Below, piece by piece: positions 7,426 through 16,570 of a stretch of DNA of 64,000 nucleotides (its first letter is position 1; each line of letters opens with the position of its first letter). Below the pieces are notes generated by a model that ran no database searches, was not told the DNA's origin, and saw only the letters and a program-made list of their open reading frames with translations. The stretch is from JAJFUI01 sp039698035 (GTDB lineage: Bacteria; Planctomycetota; Planctomycetia; Pirellulales; Thermoguttaceae). The position numbers and the translations under genes were made by a program. Where the stretch lies: contig JBDKSW010000001.1 in assembly GCA_039698035.1 (NCBI GenBank), positions 1 through 64,000 on the forward strand. The letters are read 5' to 3'.

Positions 7426-8120
7426 AACGGTTGCGGCGCCTCTTGATCCGGTTGTTGTTGATTACGGTCGTCCTCGTTCTGCTTTGGGTGGCGCGAGTTC
7501 CCCTGCTGCGCGTGGCCGGACGGTGGCTCGACGCTGGAAGCCCCCCACGGCCGGCCGACTATGTCATGGTGCTCAATGGCGAAGAGAACTCGCGGCCGCT
7601 CGTCGCCGCCGCGCTGGTGAGGGCGCAGCTCGCGCCGCAGGTTCTGGTTGCCGAGGTTTTGGCTTCGCCCGACGTGATCGACCGGGTGCGCCCGCCATCA
7701 CACGAGATCAACCGCATGGTCCTGGAGAAGCGGGGCGTTCCCGCCAACCGAATCACCATCCTTCCGGGACGAGCGGGGACAACGCACGACGAGGCCCTGG
7801 CGCTGGCAGCCTTTCTCGACAATCATCGACATGCCAAGGTCCTGGTCGTGACGAGCGACTACCATACGCGGCGAAGCCGCTGGGCGTTTTCCCGCGACCT
7901 GGGCGATCACAGCGGCCAGGTGTTGTTCGTCTCCGCTCCAACAGAAGAGTGCGATGTGACGCGCTGGTGGCTCGACGAGCGAGGTGTGGCGACCATTGCC
8001 AGCGAGTATCTGAAGCTCGCTTTTTACACGGCACGCTATGGCTGTGCCTTGCCGTGGCTAGCCGCCTGCGCGTGCCTGGCCGTTGTCATCCGCTGCGCCA
8101 GGAATCGCGACGCACGCTAA
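7422..8120 (+). CDS. YdcF/ElyC-family (DUF218) membrane protein
   Basis: 232 residues: N-terminal membrane anchor (LLIRLLLITVVLVLLWVA), a periplasmic DUF218 domain, and a second hydrophobic segment near the C-terminus (LPWLAACACLAVVI). DUF218 signs are clear: ADYVMVLNG, the NRITILPG-RAGTTHDEALALAAFL stretch, and VLVVTSDYHTRRSRWAF. Family members (SanA, ElyC) affect envelope integrity and peptidoglycan precursors; the precise reaction is unknown. The GTG start at 7422 overlaps the TGA of the upstream gene by four bases (GTGA), with AAGGA 9 bases before it, so the pair is translationally coupled. A start at 7140 within the previous gene is rejected because the added residues are out-of-frame shadow. 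Confidence 0.75.
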   Translation: MKRLRRLLIRLLLITVVLVLLWVARVPLLRVAGRWLDAGSPPRPADYVMVLNGEENSRPLVAAALVRAQLAPQVLVAEVLASPDVIDRVRPPSHEINRMVLEKRGVPANRITILPGRAGTTHDEALALAAFLDNHRHAKVLVVTSDYHTRRSRWAFSRDLGDHSGQVLFVSAPTEECDVTRWWLDERGVATIASEYLKLAFYTARYGCALPWLAACACLAVVIRCARNRDAR

Positions 8121-8149
8121 GCATCGGACGGCCGACTGCTTTCGCCTGA

Positions 8150-8971
8150 TTACCCACAACGCGCAGCCCACTCGACCACCGCCCTGTTGAACGCTGTGGG
8201 GTTTTCGAGGGGGGCCAGGTGGCCCGCGCCCGGGATTTCGACGAACTCGGCCCCGATGATCGAGTCGGCCATCGCGCGGACCTCGGCTGGCGGCGAAGCC
8301 AGGTCTTCCGTGCCGACCACGACCAGCGTCGGGCAGCGAATCTCGGCCAAGAGGCCGGTCATCTCCGAACGCTGGGCCATGCCGCGCGCCGCCGCGGCGA
8401 TGCCGCTCGCGGGATTGCTCATCATCATCTGACGCACGGACTCGACCAGGTCGGGACGGTCGCGGCGGGTGGTTTCGCCAAGGACGCGCGGAAGCATCGA
8501 CTCAACCAGCGATCCGGCCCCTTCACGCAACACACGGTCGGCCGTGGTCAATCGTCCGACCGCCACCTCGGGCGCATCGGCCGCCGCGCGGGTGTCGCAA
8601 AGAATCAGTGACCGCAGCCGCGACGGCCATCTCCGCCAAAACTCGAAGGCGATGTAGCCGCCCATCGACAGACCGCAAAATACGACTGGCTCGCGAACGT
8701 CCAGCGCATCGAGCAACTTGGCCAGATCGTCGGCAAAACGTTCCATCGTGGCCGGATCGGCTCGAAGCGCACTGCGTCCGAAGCCGGGCAGGTCCGGCGC
8801 AATCAGACGCAGCCCGGAGCGTCTGGCTGAATCGCGAGGGGCTGCTAGGGCCGCCATCTGTTCGGCCCACATCCGGTGGTCGAGCGGGAACCCGTGAACC
8901 AGCAGCACTGGGAGCCCGGCAGCTTGGTCCTCGCACCAGAAATCGATTCCATCGACGCTCAGCCGTTTCAT
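8150..8971 (-). CDS. Alpha/beta hydrolase
   Basis: A 273-residue cytoplasmic alpha/beta-hydrolase-fold enzyme of the PcaD/BioH-like group. The oxyanion-hole HGFPLDHRMW follows strand 3, the nucleophile elbow is GLSMGG (Ser102), and the acid and base fit Asp223 (GTEDLASP) and His251 (GAGHLAPLE), giving a complete triad. A GGAGC site lies 6-7 bases before the ATG. Substrate cannot be told from sequence; 3-oxoadipate enol-lactonase, esterase and haloperoxidase-like annotations are all common for this pattern. The gene is convergent with the DUF218 pair. Confidence 0.85.
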   Translation of the reverse strand: MKRLSVDGIDFWCEDQAAGLPVLLVHGFPLDHRMWAEQMAALAAPRDSARRSGLRLIAPDLPGFGRSALRADPATMERFADDLAKLLDALDVREPVVFCGLSMGGYIAFEFWRRWPSRLRSLILCDTRAAADAPEVAVGRLTTADRVLREGAGSLVESMLPRVLGETTRRDRPDLVESVRQMMMSNPASGIAAAARGMAQRSEMTGLLAEIRCPTLVVVGTEDLASPPAEVRAMADSIIGAEFVEIPGAGHLAPLENPTAFNRAVVEWAARCG

Positions 8972-9008
8972 GGGTTAGCTCCAAATCGCCGGACGGAAAT
9001 CGGCCAAG

Positions 9009-10844
9009 CTATTTTGCCGGTTTTTTGTGCTCGTCGAGCTTCTTGCGATATTGTTCGAGGGCGCGGCGAATCAGACCGGAGTGCGGGTCGAGTTTTGCCG
9101 CCTGCGATTGGGCCTTCACGGCGTTTTCCCAATCGCCGCGGCCGGCGTAGACGTGGCCCAGCGTGTCGAAGTAACCGCCTCGGTCCGGCTCCAACTCGAC
9201 GGCCTTCTGGGCGTCCCGAAGCGCCTCATCCTGGTCGCCTTCGGTATTGCCGATGAGCCAAGCGTAGTTGTTGTAATTGTCGGCGCTCTCCGGGTCGTCG
9301 GCAATTGCCTCGCGAAGCGTCACGGCCGTCCTTCGGATCGCGTCGACGATGCTGGCCCGGTACTCGGCCGGCTGATCGGGCAGTCGGTAACATGCGATCA
9401 GCACATCGATGTCCTCCGGGTTGGCCTCGATCGCCTTGTCGAGGCTTTCACGCTGGCGGGCCGTGTTCTTCTGGGCGTTCCAATGACATGCCGAGTAGAA
9501 GAACATCTGTGCCCGAACGTCCTTGGGTTTTTCGCCCAGCAGTTGGTCCTCGTTGATCTTGCCTGCTTCAATGGCGCCGATGAGCTTGCCGAGCGTTTTG
9601 GCCGCCTCCAGGTCATCGCCCTGATCGTGGAGCATGATGCCGAGCCTTCGCCAGGCCGCCGCGGTGTACTCGTTCGGCTTTGCTTGAGTCTTGGTGAGCA
9701 AAGCGTCGTACTCGCGACGCGCCCAGGCAAATCGACCGCGTGCCTGCAACAGCTCGGCCTGGACCAGGTGGTGTCGCTGGGCTGTTTCGTCTTTATCGGG
9801 CAACAACCGCAACGCGCTGGAGGCGGTGGCCTCGGCCCGATCCTTCTTTCCCTGCTCGGCATAGGCCTCGGCCAGCATGTAAAGCAGATTTGGCTCGGTG
9901 GCAAACCGTGTTGGAAAGCGTCCGGCCAGGACATCGACGCCCTTCCACGCCTTCTGCTCGATGAGCCAACTGAGCAGCTCGGTCAACGTCTCGGCATTGC
10001 CCTGCTCCAGACTGACCAGCCGGCGAATGGCGGCCGTCGCCTGTTCGCTTTTGCCCATTTTCTTTAGTAGAGCGATTTGGAATCGCGTCAAACCGCTGAC
10101 GATTTCCGGGCCGCTTTCATCCCGATGCCTGGCCAACACGTTGGCTTCGGCATCGACGAGCGTTGCCCATTGCGCCATGGCGGCCTCGGGCTCCGAGCCG
10201 AGACGGGCCCAGCAGAGCAGCCATGTGGCGGCGGTTCGCTTGCAGTCTCTCAGCGTTTTGCGAATCGTCTCGACTTGGCCGGCGTCGGGCGTCTGGTCGC
10301 GGTCCTGGGTCAGCAGGGCGATGGCCGCCGCCTTGGACAACAAGGACGACTTCTCGAATCGCACGAGCCGGCACAAGGCGGCTGTGCCTTTGCCGCCAGG
10401 CATCGCGGCCAGCGACAGCATGCGCACCTGGCGCACCCGGACGTCAAGCGATTCGTAGTCCCGCAGGCAACGTTTCACCTCGGGTGGGTCGTTCTCGGTC
10501 GTCCATTCCATTCGTGTGAGTCGCAACAGGTACTTCGCCCGCGATGCGATTTCCGGGTCGGGATCGGTCGTGGCGGCCGACAACGCCTCGAAAGCGTCGA
10601 AACCCAGGCGGGCCAACTCGTCCTGCGCCCGCTGACGAACATAGTAGTCCTTGTCGCCGAGCTGCCGGATGAGCTTGTCGATCTTCTCGGTCTTGGCGGT
10701 TGGCTGGGCGGTGCCTGGCGTCGGTTTGGGCGATTCCGGTTCCGCCGCCGCAAGACGACCCGTGCAAGCGACTAGAACCGTTGCCAGGGTGGCGCAAGAG
10801 GCAAAGCCGCCGAGCATTCGGCCGAGATGGTTGGGAGTTTTCAT
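9009..10844 (-). CDS. Exported HEAT/TPR-repeat protein
   Basis: A 611-residue protein beginning with a signal peptide (ASCATLATVLVACTGRLAAA; the VAC-T could serve as a lipobox). After a Pro/Thr-rich linker comes a HEAT-like pair (IDKLIRQLGDKDYYVRQRAQDEL, then ALSAATTDPDPEIASRAKYLL), then a long helical middle, and TPR repeats in the C-terminal third (SADNYNNYAWLIGNTEGDQDEALRDAQKAVELEP, GYFDTLGHVYAGRGDWENAVKAQSQAAKLDP). The ATG at 10844 is 2 bases beyond the stop of the ABC permease, so it is the last gene of that operon, with an AGGA site inside the permease stop region. Probably a scaffold in the periplasm or envelope; a direct part in uptake is only suggested by the coupling. Confidence 0.75.
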   Translation of the reverse strand: MKTPNHLGRMLGGFASCATLATVLVACTGRLAAAEPESPKPTPGTAQPTAKTEKIDKLIRQLGDKDYYVRQRAQDELARLGFDAFEALSAATTDPDPEIASRAKYLLRLTRMEWTTENDPPEVKRCLRDYESLDVRVRQVRMLSLAAMPGGKGTAALCRLVRFEKSSLLSKAAAIALLTQDRDQTPDAGQVETIRKTLRDCKRTAATWLLCWARLGSEPEAAMAQWATLVDAEANVLARHRDESGPEIVSGLTRFQIALLKKMGKSEQATAAIRRLVSLEQGNAETLTELLSWLIEQKAWKGVDVLAGRFPTRFATEPNLLYMLAEAYAEQGKKDRAEATASSALRLLPDKDETAQRHHLVQAELLQARGRFAWARREYDALLTKTQAKPNEYTAAAWRRLGIMLHDQGDDLEAAKTLGKLIGAIEAGKINEDQLLGEKPKDVRAQMFFYSACHWNAQKNTARQRESLDKAIEANPEDIDVLIACYRLPDQPAEYRASIVDAIRRTAVTLREAIADDPESADNYNNYAWLIGNTEGDQDEALRDAQKAVELEPDRGGYFDTLGHVYAGRGDWENAVKAQSQAAKLDPHSGLIRRALEQYRKKLDEHKKPAK

Positions 10845-10846
10845 GT

Positions 10847-11878
10847 TCAGATCGGTCCTAAATCGCGTTGACGCGACAGTAAAAGCCAAAGGAAGAATGG
10901 TCCGCCGAGCAAGGCGGTCAGGATTCCGACGGGCAACTCGGCCGGCGGCCTAATCATTCGCGCGATCGTGTCGCAAACCACCAAGAATACACCGCCGAAG
11001 CAGAGCGACATCGGGAACAACCGGCGGTGGTCGGAGCCGACCAGCAGCCGGCAAATATGCGGGCCAACCAGCCCCACGAAGCCAATCGGGCCGCAGACGG
11101 CCACGACCGCGCCGACCATCAACGAGACGCTGAGGAACAGCAGGAACTTAGCGGCCGCGACATTGACGCCGCGGCTGAACGCGAAATCCTCGCCGGTGCT
11201 CAGCAGGTTGAGGTCAAATGTCAGATACCAGACGATCAAGCAGCCGGAGACGACGAAAGGCAGTACGCCGAAGACTTCGCGGAAACTCACGATCTGTTCG
11301 AGCCCGCCCATGACCCAGCGAAGAATGCGGAGGTTGGCCGAGACGTTGCCGACATACTGCAGCAGCAGAATGAGACTGGAGAAGAAAAAGCTGACGGCCA
11401 CGCCCGCCAGGAGCATCGTCGCGGACGACAATCCTTGCCGGCTTCGAGTGCTGAGGACATAGACCAGGGCAATGGAACCCACGGCGCCCGCAAAGGCGCA
11501 GAGCGACACAGTCGAGACGCCTTTCAGCACCGTCAGCGTCCAGCCGTATTGAATCGCGATGGCCGCTCCCAACGAGGCCCCGCTCGAAACGCCGAGCGTG
11601 AAGGGCGTGGCCAGCGGGTTGCGGAACATGGCCTGAAACACCATGCCGCTGGTCGAAAGCGCGACGCCAGCAAGCAGGGCCATCAACACGCGAGGAATGC
11701 GAAGACGCCAGAGGATGTCCGTCGTCGTGGGCTCGCCGTCGCCCCAGAGGGCGCTGATCGGGATCTGCTGCATTCCCCAGAACGGCGCCCAAAGCACCAC
11801 GAGCACGGCCGCCGCGCAAAACACGGCGATCGTCCAACCGCGGCGTTTCCCTTGTTCTCTTGCGATTCCACCTTCCAC
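10847..11878 (-). CDS. FecCD/BtuC-family ABC transporter permease
   Basis: Inner-membrane permease of a type II ABC importer for iron-siderophore, haem or cobalamin. 343 residues with about 9-10 membrane segments. Family blocks are plain: RIPRVLMALLAGVALSTSGMVFQAMFRNPLATPFTLGVSSGASLGA near residues 60-105, LLAGVAVSFFFSSLI, and GPIGFVGLVGPHICRLLVGSDHRRLFP, the coupling-helix region that contacts the ATPase. The start is GTG at 11878 with GAGGAG about 10 bases upstream. It follows the ATPase gene by 15 bases and is followed at once by the HEAT/TPR gene. Substrate is not determined by sequence alone. Confidence 0.9.
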   Translation of the reverse strand: MEGGIAREQGKRRGWTIAVFCAAAVLVVLWAPFWGMQQIPISALWGDGEPTTTDILWRLRIPRVLMALLAGVALSTSGMVFQAMFRNPLATPFTLGVSSGASLGAAIAIQYGWTLTVLKGVSTVSLCAFAGAVGSIALVYVLSTRSRQGLSSATMLLAGVAVSFFFSSLILLLQYVGNVSANLRILRWVMGGLEQIVSFREVFGVLPFVVSGCLIVWYLTFDLNLLSTGEDFAFSRGVNVAAAKFLLFLSVSLMVGAVVAVCGPIGFVGLVGPHICRLLVGSDHRRLFPMSLCFGGVFLVVCDTIARMIRPPAELPVGILTALLGGPFFLWLLLSRQRDLGPI

Positions 11879-11893
11879 GCCAACCGCTCCTCG

Positions 11894-12712
11894 TTATCCC
11901 CCGGCTCGTTGGGGAATGATCATTGGCAATGCCGCGTGCGGGTGCTGGACCAACAGCGGCGAAAAACCATACACGCGCTCTAGCACGTCGGACGTCATCA
12001 TGGACTCTGGCGGCCCGCAAAACACGAGTTGCCCCTCGCGCAACGCGACAATCCGGTCGCTCTCCAGCACGGCGTGGTTCAAATCATGGGTCACCGCGAC
12101 GACCGTTACGCCAGACGCCTTGTTCGCCCGAGCGACGAGCGACAAGATATCGGCCTGGCTGTGGTAATCGAGAAATGTTGTCGGCTCGTCCAGCAGCCAA
12201 ATGTCGGCGCCTTGGGCCGCCGCCGCCGCGATATGGACCTTCTGCCGCTCGCCGCTGCTGAGCGTGTCGAGTCGCCGTCGGGCGAAGGCCGTCGTTCCGG
12301 TGTCTTCCATCGCCTTGCGAACGGCCTCTCGGTCGCGCGGCCGAATGGTGCAGAACGGGCTCATGTACGGATAGCGGCACATGAGCAGGAACTCCTCGGC
12401 CGTGAACGAAACGGCTTGGCTGTCAGCCTGCGAGACCATGGCTGCTCGCTTGGCCAGCTCGGACTGCTTCCACGCCTGCCAGGCGATGCCGCACACGTCC
12501 AACTCGCCGGAGACGCGCCCAATCATGAGTCGGCCGAACGCCCGCAGCAGAGTCGTCTTGCCAGCTCCGTTGGCGCCGACAATGGAAACGTATTCGCCAC
12601 GGCGGATTTGCAGCGAGATGTCGCGCAAAATGGCCTTGTCCCCGACGCGACAAGAGAACTTGCGCGATTCGAGCACCACGTCGGCGTCGGGATTAGGCGT
12701 CTTGTGTCGCAT
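11894..12712 (-). CDS. FecE/BtuD-type ABC transporter ATPase
   Basis: A 272-residue ATP-binding subunit that powers the importer made with the permease downstream and the binding protein upstream. Walker A GANGAGKT (46-53), the Q-loop AMVSQ, the signature LSSGERQ, Walker B IWLLDEPTTFLD, and the switch His in AVTHDLNHAV are all intact. Length and motif spacing are typical of the iron-chelate/B12 importer ATPases. The start is 35 bases after the binding-protein stop, so the genes are co-transcribed. No Fur or B12 control element is visible ahead of the operon. Confidence 0.92.
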   Translation of the reverse strand: MRHKTPNPDADVVLESRKFSCRVGDKAILRDISLQIRRGEYVSIVGANGAGKTTLLRAFGRLMIGRVSGELDVCGIAWQAWKQSELAKRAAMVSQADSQAVSFTAEEFLLMCRYPYMSPFCTIRPRDREAVRKAMEDTGTTAFARRRLDTLSSGERQKVHIAAAAAQGADIWLLDEPTTFLDYHSQADILSLVARANKASGVTVVAVTHDLNHAVLESDRIVALREGQLVFCGPPESMMTSDVLERVYGFSPLLVQHPHAALPMIIPQRAGG

Positions 12713-12747
12713 CGCAGCCGTGCGTCGCTCCGAGTTGCTGGACCGTT

Positions 12748-13677
12748 CTACAATGATTTTGCGCGAGCATCGTCACGCAACGTTTGGGCCAACTCCTCGA
12801 CCAGTCGGATGAACCGCGGCCCGGGAACCAGCGCGTAATCTTCCGCAAAGACCATGATCCGATGGTTCTTGACGGCAGCCACGGCGCCAACATCCTTCCA
12901 GGCGTCGAGAATCGCCTGTCGCCCATGCCTTTCCATCGCATCGGACGGCACCAACTCGACAATGACATCGGGGTTCAGCCGGATGATGCCCTCGGGCGAC
13001 ACGACCGGATAGCGGATTCCCGGCTGCCGATACACGTTCTCTCCACCCGCGAGGCGGACGATCGTATCAAAGTAGTCGTCGACGCCGGCAATGTAAACAT
13101 CGGCCAGATGGCCCGTATCGAACGTCCGATCGACCGCGACGAGCACGCGAGGACGCGGAGCGTTGCCGACGCGGCTCTGGACGCGGGCCAGCCGGTTGCG
13201 AAAGTCCTGTTGCATCTGGCGGCCTTCGGCTTCCTTGTCGCAAGCCCGGCCGATCGTGCCGAACGACTCGATGATTCCTTCGACCGTTTTGTGGCAGACG
13301 ACCAAGGTTCGCAGGTCGAGTTTTGCCATGCCAGGCTGCGACTCGGCAGACTCTTCCAGCATCACGACCAAGTCGGGCTTTCTGGCCACGATGGCCTCGA
13401 CGTTCGGATCGAAGTACCCGCCCACGTCACCTCCGCCGGCCTTAATGCGTTCGACCTCGGCCGGATAGCGGGAGTCGCGAGAAACGCCGACGACGCGATC
13501 GCCGAGGCCGAGCGAGAAAAGGGTTTCGGTGATGCTGGGCGCCATCGAGACGATGCGTTGGCATTGCCCCGGTCGCGCAGGCCGAGGCCCGTGCGGTTCG
13601 TCCAACTGCCGCTGAGCCACCAGGCTGGCCGCAAAAGCCAAGCAGATCATCGCCACAAGTGCCAACCGATATCGCAT
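12748..13677 (-). CDS. Periplasmic metal-chelate/cobalamin-binding protein
   Basis: First gene of the importer operon: a 309-residue class III substrate-binding protein (TroA/BtuF superfamily). Signal peptide YRLALVAMICLAFAASLVAQ at residues 3-22 without a lipobox Cys; two lobes follow, with the family opening RIVSMAPSITETLFSLGLGDRVVGVS and the strand KPDLVVM. The long backbone helix between lobes and the IRLNPDVIVEL segment are in place. The ligand could be a ferric siderophore, haem or B12. The ATG at 13677 has no Shine-Dalgarno, and a strong promoter-like sequence lies only a few bases upstream, see the entry at 13687-13715. Confidence 0.85.
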   Translation of the reverse strand: MRYRLALVAMICLAFAASLVAQRQLDEPHGPRPARPGQCQRIVSMAPSITETLFSLGLGDRVVGVSRDSRYPAEVERIKAGGGDVGGYFDPNVEAIVARKPDLVVMLEESAESQPGMAKLDLRTLVVCHKTVEGIIESFGTIGRACDKEAEGRQMQQDFRNRLARVQSRVGNAPRPRVLVAVDRTFDTGHLADVYIAGVDDYFDTIVRLAGGENVYRQPGIRYPVVSPEGIIRLNPDVIVELVPSDAMERHGRQAILDAWKDVGAVAAVKNHRIMVFAEDYALVPGPRFIRLVEELAQTLRDDARAKSL

Positions 13678-13686
13678 ACGCTACCC

Positions 13687-13715
13687 AGGTTAGACGCCCG
13701 ACGGCGGTGGGTCAA
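13687..13715 (-). promoter_or_regulatory. Candidate promoter of the ABC importer operon (possibly leaderless)
   Basis: TTGACC (13715-13710), 17-bp spacer, TAACCT (13692-13687) on the minus strand. A start about 7 bases downstream would lie only some 3 nt before the ATG at 13677, which has no ribosome binding site. Confidence 0.45.
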
Positions 13716-13840
13716 GGGACGCTCCGCGCGGTCAACGGGCCCTTGGACGGCCGATTTCAAAGGCGGATGGCATCCAACGTTGGCTAAGCCGACGGAACCG
13801 AAGGAGCGGCCGACGCTGGGCGTGGCTTCCGTCCCGGACG

Positions 13841-16570
13841 CTAGCGGTCCGCAACGACCTGGATGGCCACGTCGTCAAGCCACGCTTCGCCGATGCCCGT
13901 CAGTGCGAAGGTGATGCCGACAGGCCCCGATCGAGTTGCAACGCGGTACATGGCGAACTCGCGCCACCCCTTGGCGTCGCTGAAGCGGTCAGCCAGGGCC
14001 TCGCCGGATACGGAGTCCACGATCAGTAGCCCGTCTGTGCTGGCCATGATCGGCGACGGCACCTGGACCCAACCGTGAATACAGACAAGTTGGCCCGCCG
14101 TGGCTTGCACGGGTGGACTGGCAAACAGCACGGGCGGGCTTTCGATGGCCGCCGGCGGCTTCTTCGGGTCAACCGAACTGACCATCAACCGCAGGCCGAA
14201 TCGCCCGCTGTGGGCCGCCTGGGGCGCCACGTCCACGGAGCCCTGGACGCTCGACGCCGGCTGATAAAAGAACTGCCAACCGGCACGTTGCATCGTCTCG
14301 ACGTTCTCGAAGTCCCCGCCGGCAATCGCGTTGTCGCTCAGCCGGGCACTGCGGAGCCTGTCGAGCAGCCGCCAATGGCTTGGCAGCGTGTCGAAACCTA
14401 AGGCTGGCGGACTGGTGACGATCGAGACCAGCCCCTTTTGCGACGCGTCCCAATAGGCCCGCTGAACGAGCCGTAACGATCGATCCGCTCGTTGGGCGTT
14501 CAGCGCGGCGCTTTGCAGGTTGCCGGCCGCAAGCTGGGCATCACACAATTGCAGATCTTTTCGGGCTGCCGCGACCCACGAAGCGGCCTGCGGAACCGCC
14601 GCCAGTCGGGTCAACTGCCTGGCCGTTGCCTCGACCGTATTGAGCTTGTGGACGGCCAGGTGTCGCTGCAACTCGGCCGCACGGCGCCCCCATTGAGCCG
14701 CGCGATGATGGACGGCAGCGATCACCAGCGGGTCCTGCGCCAACAGAACTTGCGTGGCCAACCCAAACTCGTCCAACGCGATGGAAACGCCACCGGCCAC
14801 GCGACGGTGCCGCAGCGGCTCGACACCGTGCGGCGTCAGCTCGTACGCGCTGCTGGCCTCGGGCACGCCCGGCACGACAAGCGTCAGCCCGTTGGCGGCC
14901 GACTGCGGCAGCACGCACTGCGAGCCCGGCGAGGACCACATCGGCAACAGCAACCGGGCGCGATCCGTGCTGAGGACCGCGCCGCTGACTTCAGGAACCG
15001 TGCAGGTCGCAGCCGCGGCCGAAGCGCCTGCCGCGGCCCAGGGCTCGATGAGGTCCAGTTCGAGATTGAGCAATTCGAGGGTCATGGCCCGCTGTCGCGT
15101 GTCGGCATCGGTGGCCGTCAACGGCGAATCGGACGTAAACAGCACGCCTCGCGAGCCAGCGGCCACGGCCGTATAGCAAAGCAGTCGGACTTGCTCTGGC
15201 GTGACCCCGAGCGGCGGCGGCACGCTGGCGTCCAGCATCGCAAGCTGTTGTCGCAGCGCTTCGTTGGGCTGTGTCTGGACCGAAGTCCACACGGGCGTGC
15301 CGAGGCTGGCCAACAGCGGCTGTCGGCGAACCCATGCCGCGTAGTCGGTCAAGTTCAGGCTGGTGCCCAGCGGCCGGCGATCGATCAGCAGCAGGTCGGC
15401 CGCCCGGCTGTACGCGCGCAAGTCGGTGCGCGCCCTGCAGACCAACGGCCGATTCATACGACGATCCGCCGCGTGGATCTGCTCGGCCCACTGCTGCGTC
15501 GATTCCAGTTCGGCCGATCCCAGGTCGTTGCCGAGGTCCCAGGTGAGCACGCAATCGTACTGCGGACCGAGGTCGATTGGTGGCGCGACGCGCGTCGCCC
15601 GGCCTGACGCCCCGGCGACTTGCTCCAAGCCGGGCGGCGGACAGATGAGCCAAATGCCCAGTCGATCCGCCTCTTCCAGCAGCGTTGTGTCGGCCAGTCG
15701 CGGCAACCAGACGACGTTGAAGCCCATCCTTTTCAGCAGTTCCAGTGGCTCGCCCCGATACTGGATGATCCGCGGGAACATGGGCCGCCCATCAACGAGC
15801 AACACCGATCCGGCCAATTTCACCGTGTGTTTCGGGCTCGCGGACTGGCTCGATCCGACCGGTGGCAAGCGGATGACCCCGCCGGAACTCCACGCCGCGG
15901 GATTCGAGGTCGGGCCCGTTGAACCGCTGGCCGCGTCTTGCGATTGCCCGACATTCACATAGCCGGTCAACTCGAGGTCGTCCACCCAAACGTTCGACAT
16001 GCCTTGCCCGCTGTAGACGTTCAACAGCACGGCATCGACGCACGCCTCGCGAGAGTCTACGCCGGACCCAAATTGCGTCCGCAACAGGTGGACTTCGCGT
16101 TCCAGCAACCGCGAGAGCTTCTCGATGTGAAGTTGCTGCCAGCGGCCAGCGTCCGAGTAGCGATCGCCGAAAACGACGGCCGTCAGCCCACGGCCGGTTC
16201 GCGGATCGGTCGACCGTGGCAGCACGATACGGACCGCCAATTGCGTTCCAGGGTGGTCTGATCGCACCCAAACGCTCACGGCCAAGTCGTCGATGACGGC
16301 CGGCCGCCCGACGTCGTGCGCCATGTAGACGCATGAACCGCTGGCCGTCTCAAGCCGCAACCATTCGCACCCGCTGCCGCTGTGGGCGTCTTGCTGAAGA
16401 CGCTGGTGCTGGAGAACGCGGAATGGCGCGTCGCCGCCCGCCTGACGCCATGTGGGAGGGCCGGCAGCCTCGAACCCTTCGCGCCACGCCGTCTGCGCAT
16501 GAACGGTCCCGGCCGCCAAAAGCAGCACGAGCGTTGCTGCGAAAGCTGTCGGGTGGCGTGGCAAACGCAT
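13841..16570 (-). CDS. Large secreted beta-sandwich / glycosidase-like protein
   Basis: About 909 residues from the ATG at 16570, chosen because it gives a clean signal peptide (RLPRHPTAFAATLVLLLAAGTVHAQ); in-frame ATGs at 16621 and 16681 would put up to 37 extra residues before it, and no start has a good Shine-Dalgarno. Two beta-sandwich modules of carbohydrate-binding type are visible, one near the N-terminus (AVSVWVRSDHPGTQLAVRIV, WVDDLELTGYV) and one at the C-terminus (AHSGRFGLRLMV, ITFALTGIGEAWLDDVAIQ). Between them lies a region like a TIM-barrel glycosidase start (MFPRIIQYRGEPLELLKRMGFNVVWLPRL). Catalytic acids cannot be assigned. It resembles large conserved planctomycete secreted proteins of unknown function, perhaps polysaccharide-binding. 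Confidence 0.65.
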   Translation of the reverse strand: MRLPRHPTAFAATLVLLLAAGTVHAQTAWREGFEAAGPPTWRQAGGDAPFRVLQHQRLQQDAHSGSGCEWLRLETASGSCVYMAHDVGRPAVIDDLAVSVWVRSDHPGTQLAVRIVLPRSTDPRTGRGLTAVVFGDRYSDAGRWQQLHIEKLSRLLEREVHLLRTQFGSGVDSREACVDAVLLNVYSGQGMSNVWVDDLELTGYVNVGQSQDAASGSTGPTSNPAAWSSGGVIRLPPVGSSQSASPKHTVKLAGSVLLVDGRPMFPRIIQYRGEPLELLKRMGFNVVWLPRLADTTLLEEADRLGIWLICPPPGLEQVAGASGRATRVAPPIDLGPQYDCVLTWDLGNDLGSAELESTQQWAEQIHAADRRMNRPLVCRARTDLRAYSRAADLLLIDRRPLGTSLNLTDYAAWVRRQPLLASLGTPVWTSVQTQPNEALRQQLAMLDASVPPPLGVTPEQVRLLCYTAVAAGSRGVLFTSDSPLTATDADTRQRAMTLELLNLELDLIEPWAAAGASAAAATCTVPEVSGAVLSTDRARLLLPMWSSPGSQCVLPQSAANGLTLVVPGVPEASSAYELTPHGVEPLRHRRVAGGVSIALDEFGLATQVLLAQDPLVIAAVHHRAAQWGRRAAELQRHLAVHKLNTVEATARQLTRLAAVPQAASWVAAARKDLQLCDAQLAAGNLQSAALNAQRADRSLRLVQRAYWDASQKGLVSIVTSPPALGFDTLPSHWRLLDRLRSARLSDNAIAGGDFENVETMQRAGWQFFYQPASSVQGSVDVAPQAAHSGRFGLRLMVSSVDPKKPPAAIESPPVLFASPPVQATAGQLVCIHGWVQVPSPIMASTDGLLIVDSVSGEALADRFSDAKGWREFAMYRVATRSGPVGITFALTGIGEAWLDDVAIQVVADR

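Noticed and set aside
13678..13840. Possible cobalamin riboswitch ahead of the ABC importer
   Set aside because: No B12-box or other conserved element could be found; region is short and ends in a promoter-like sequence.
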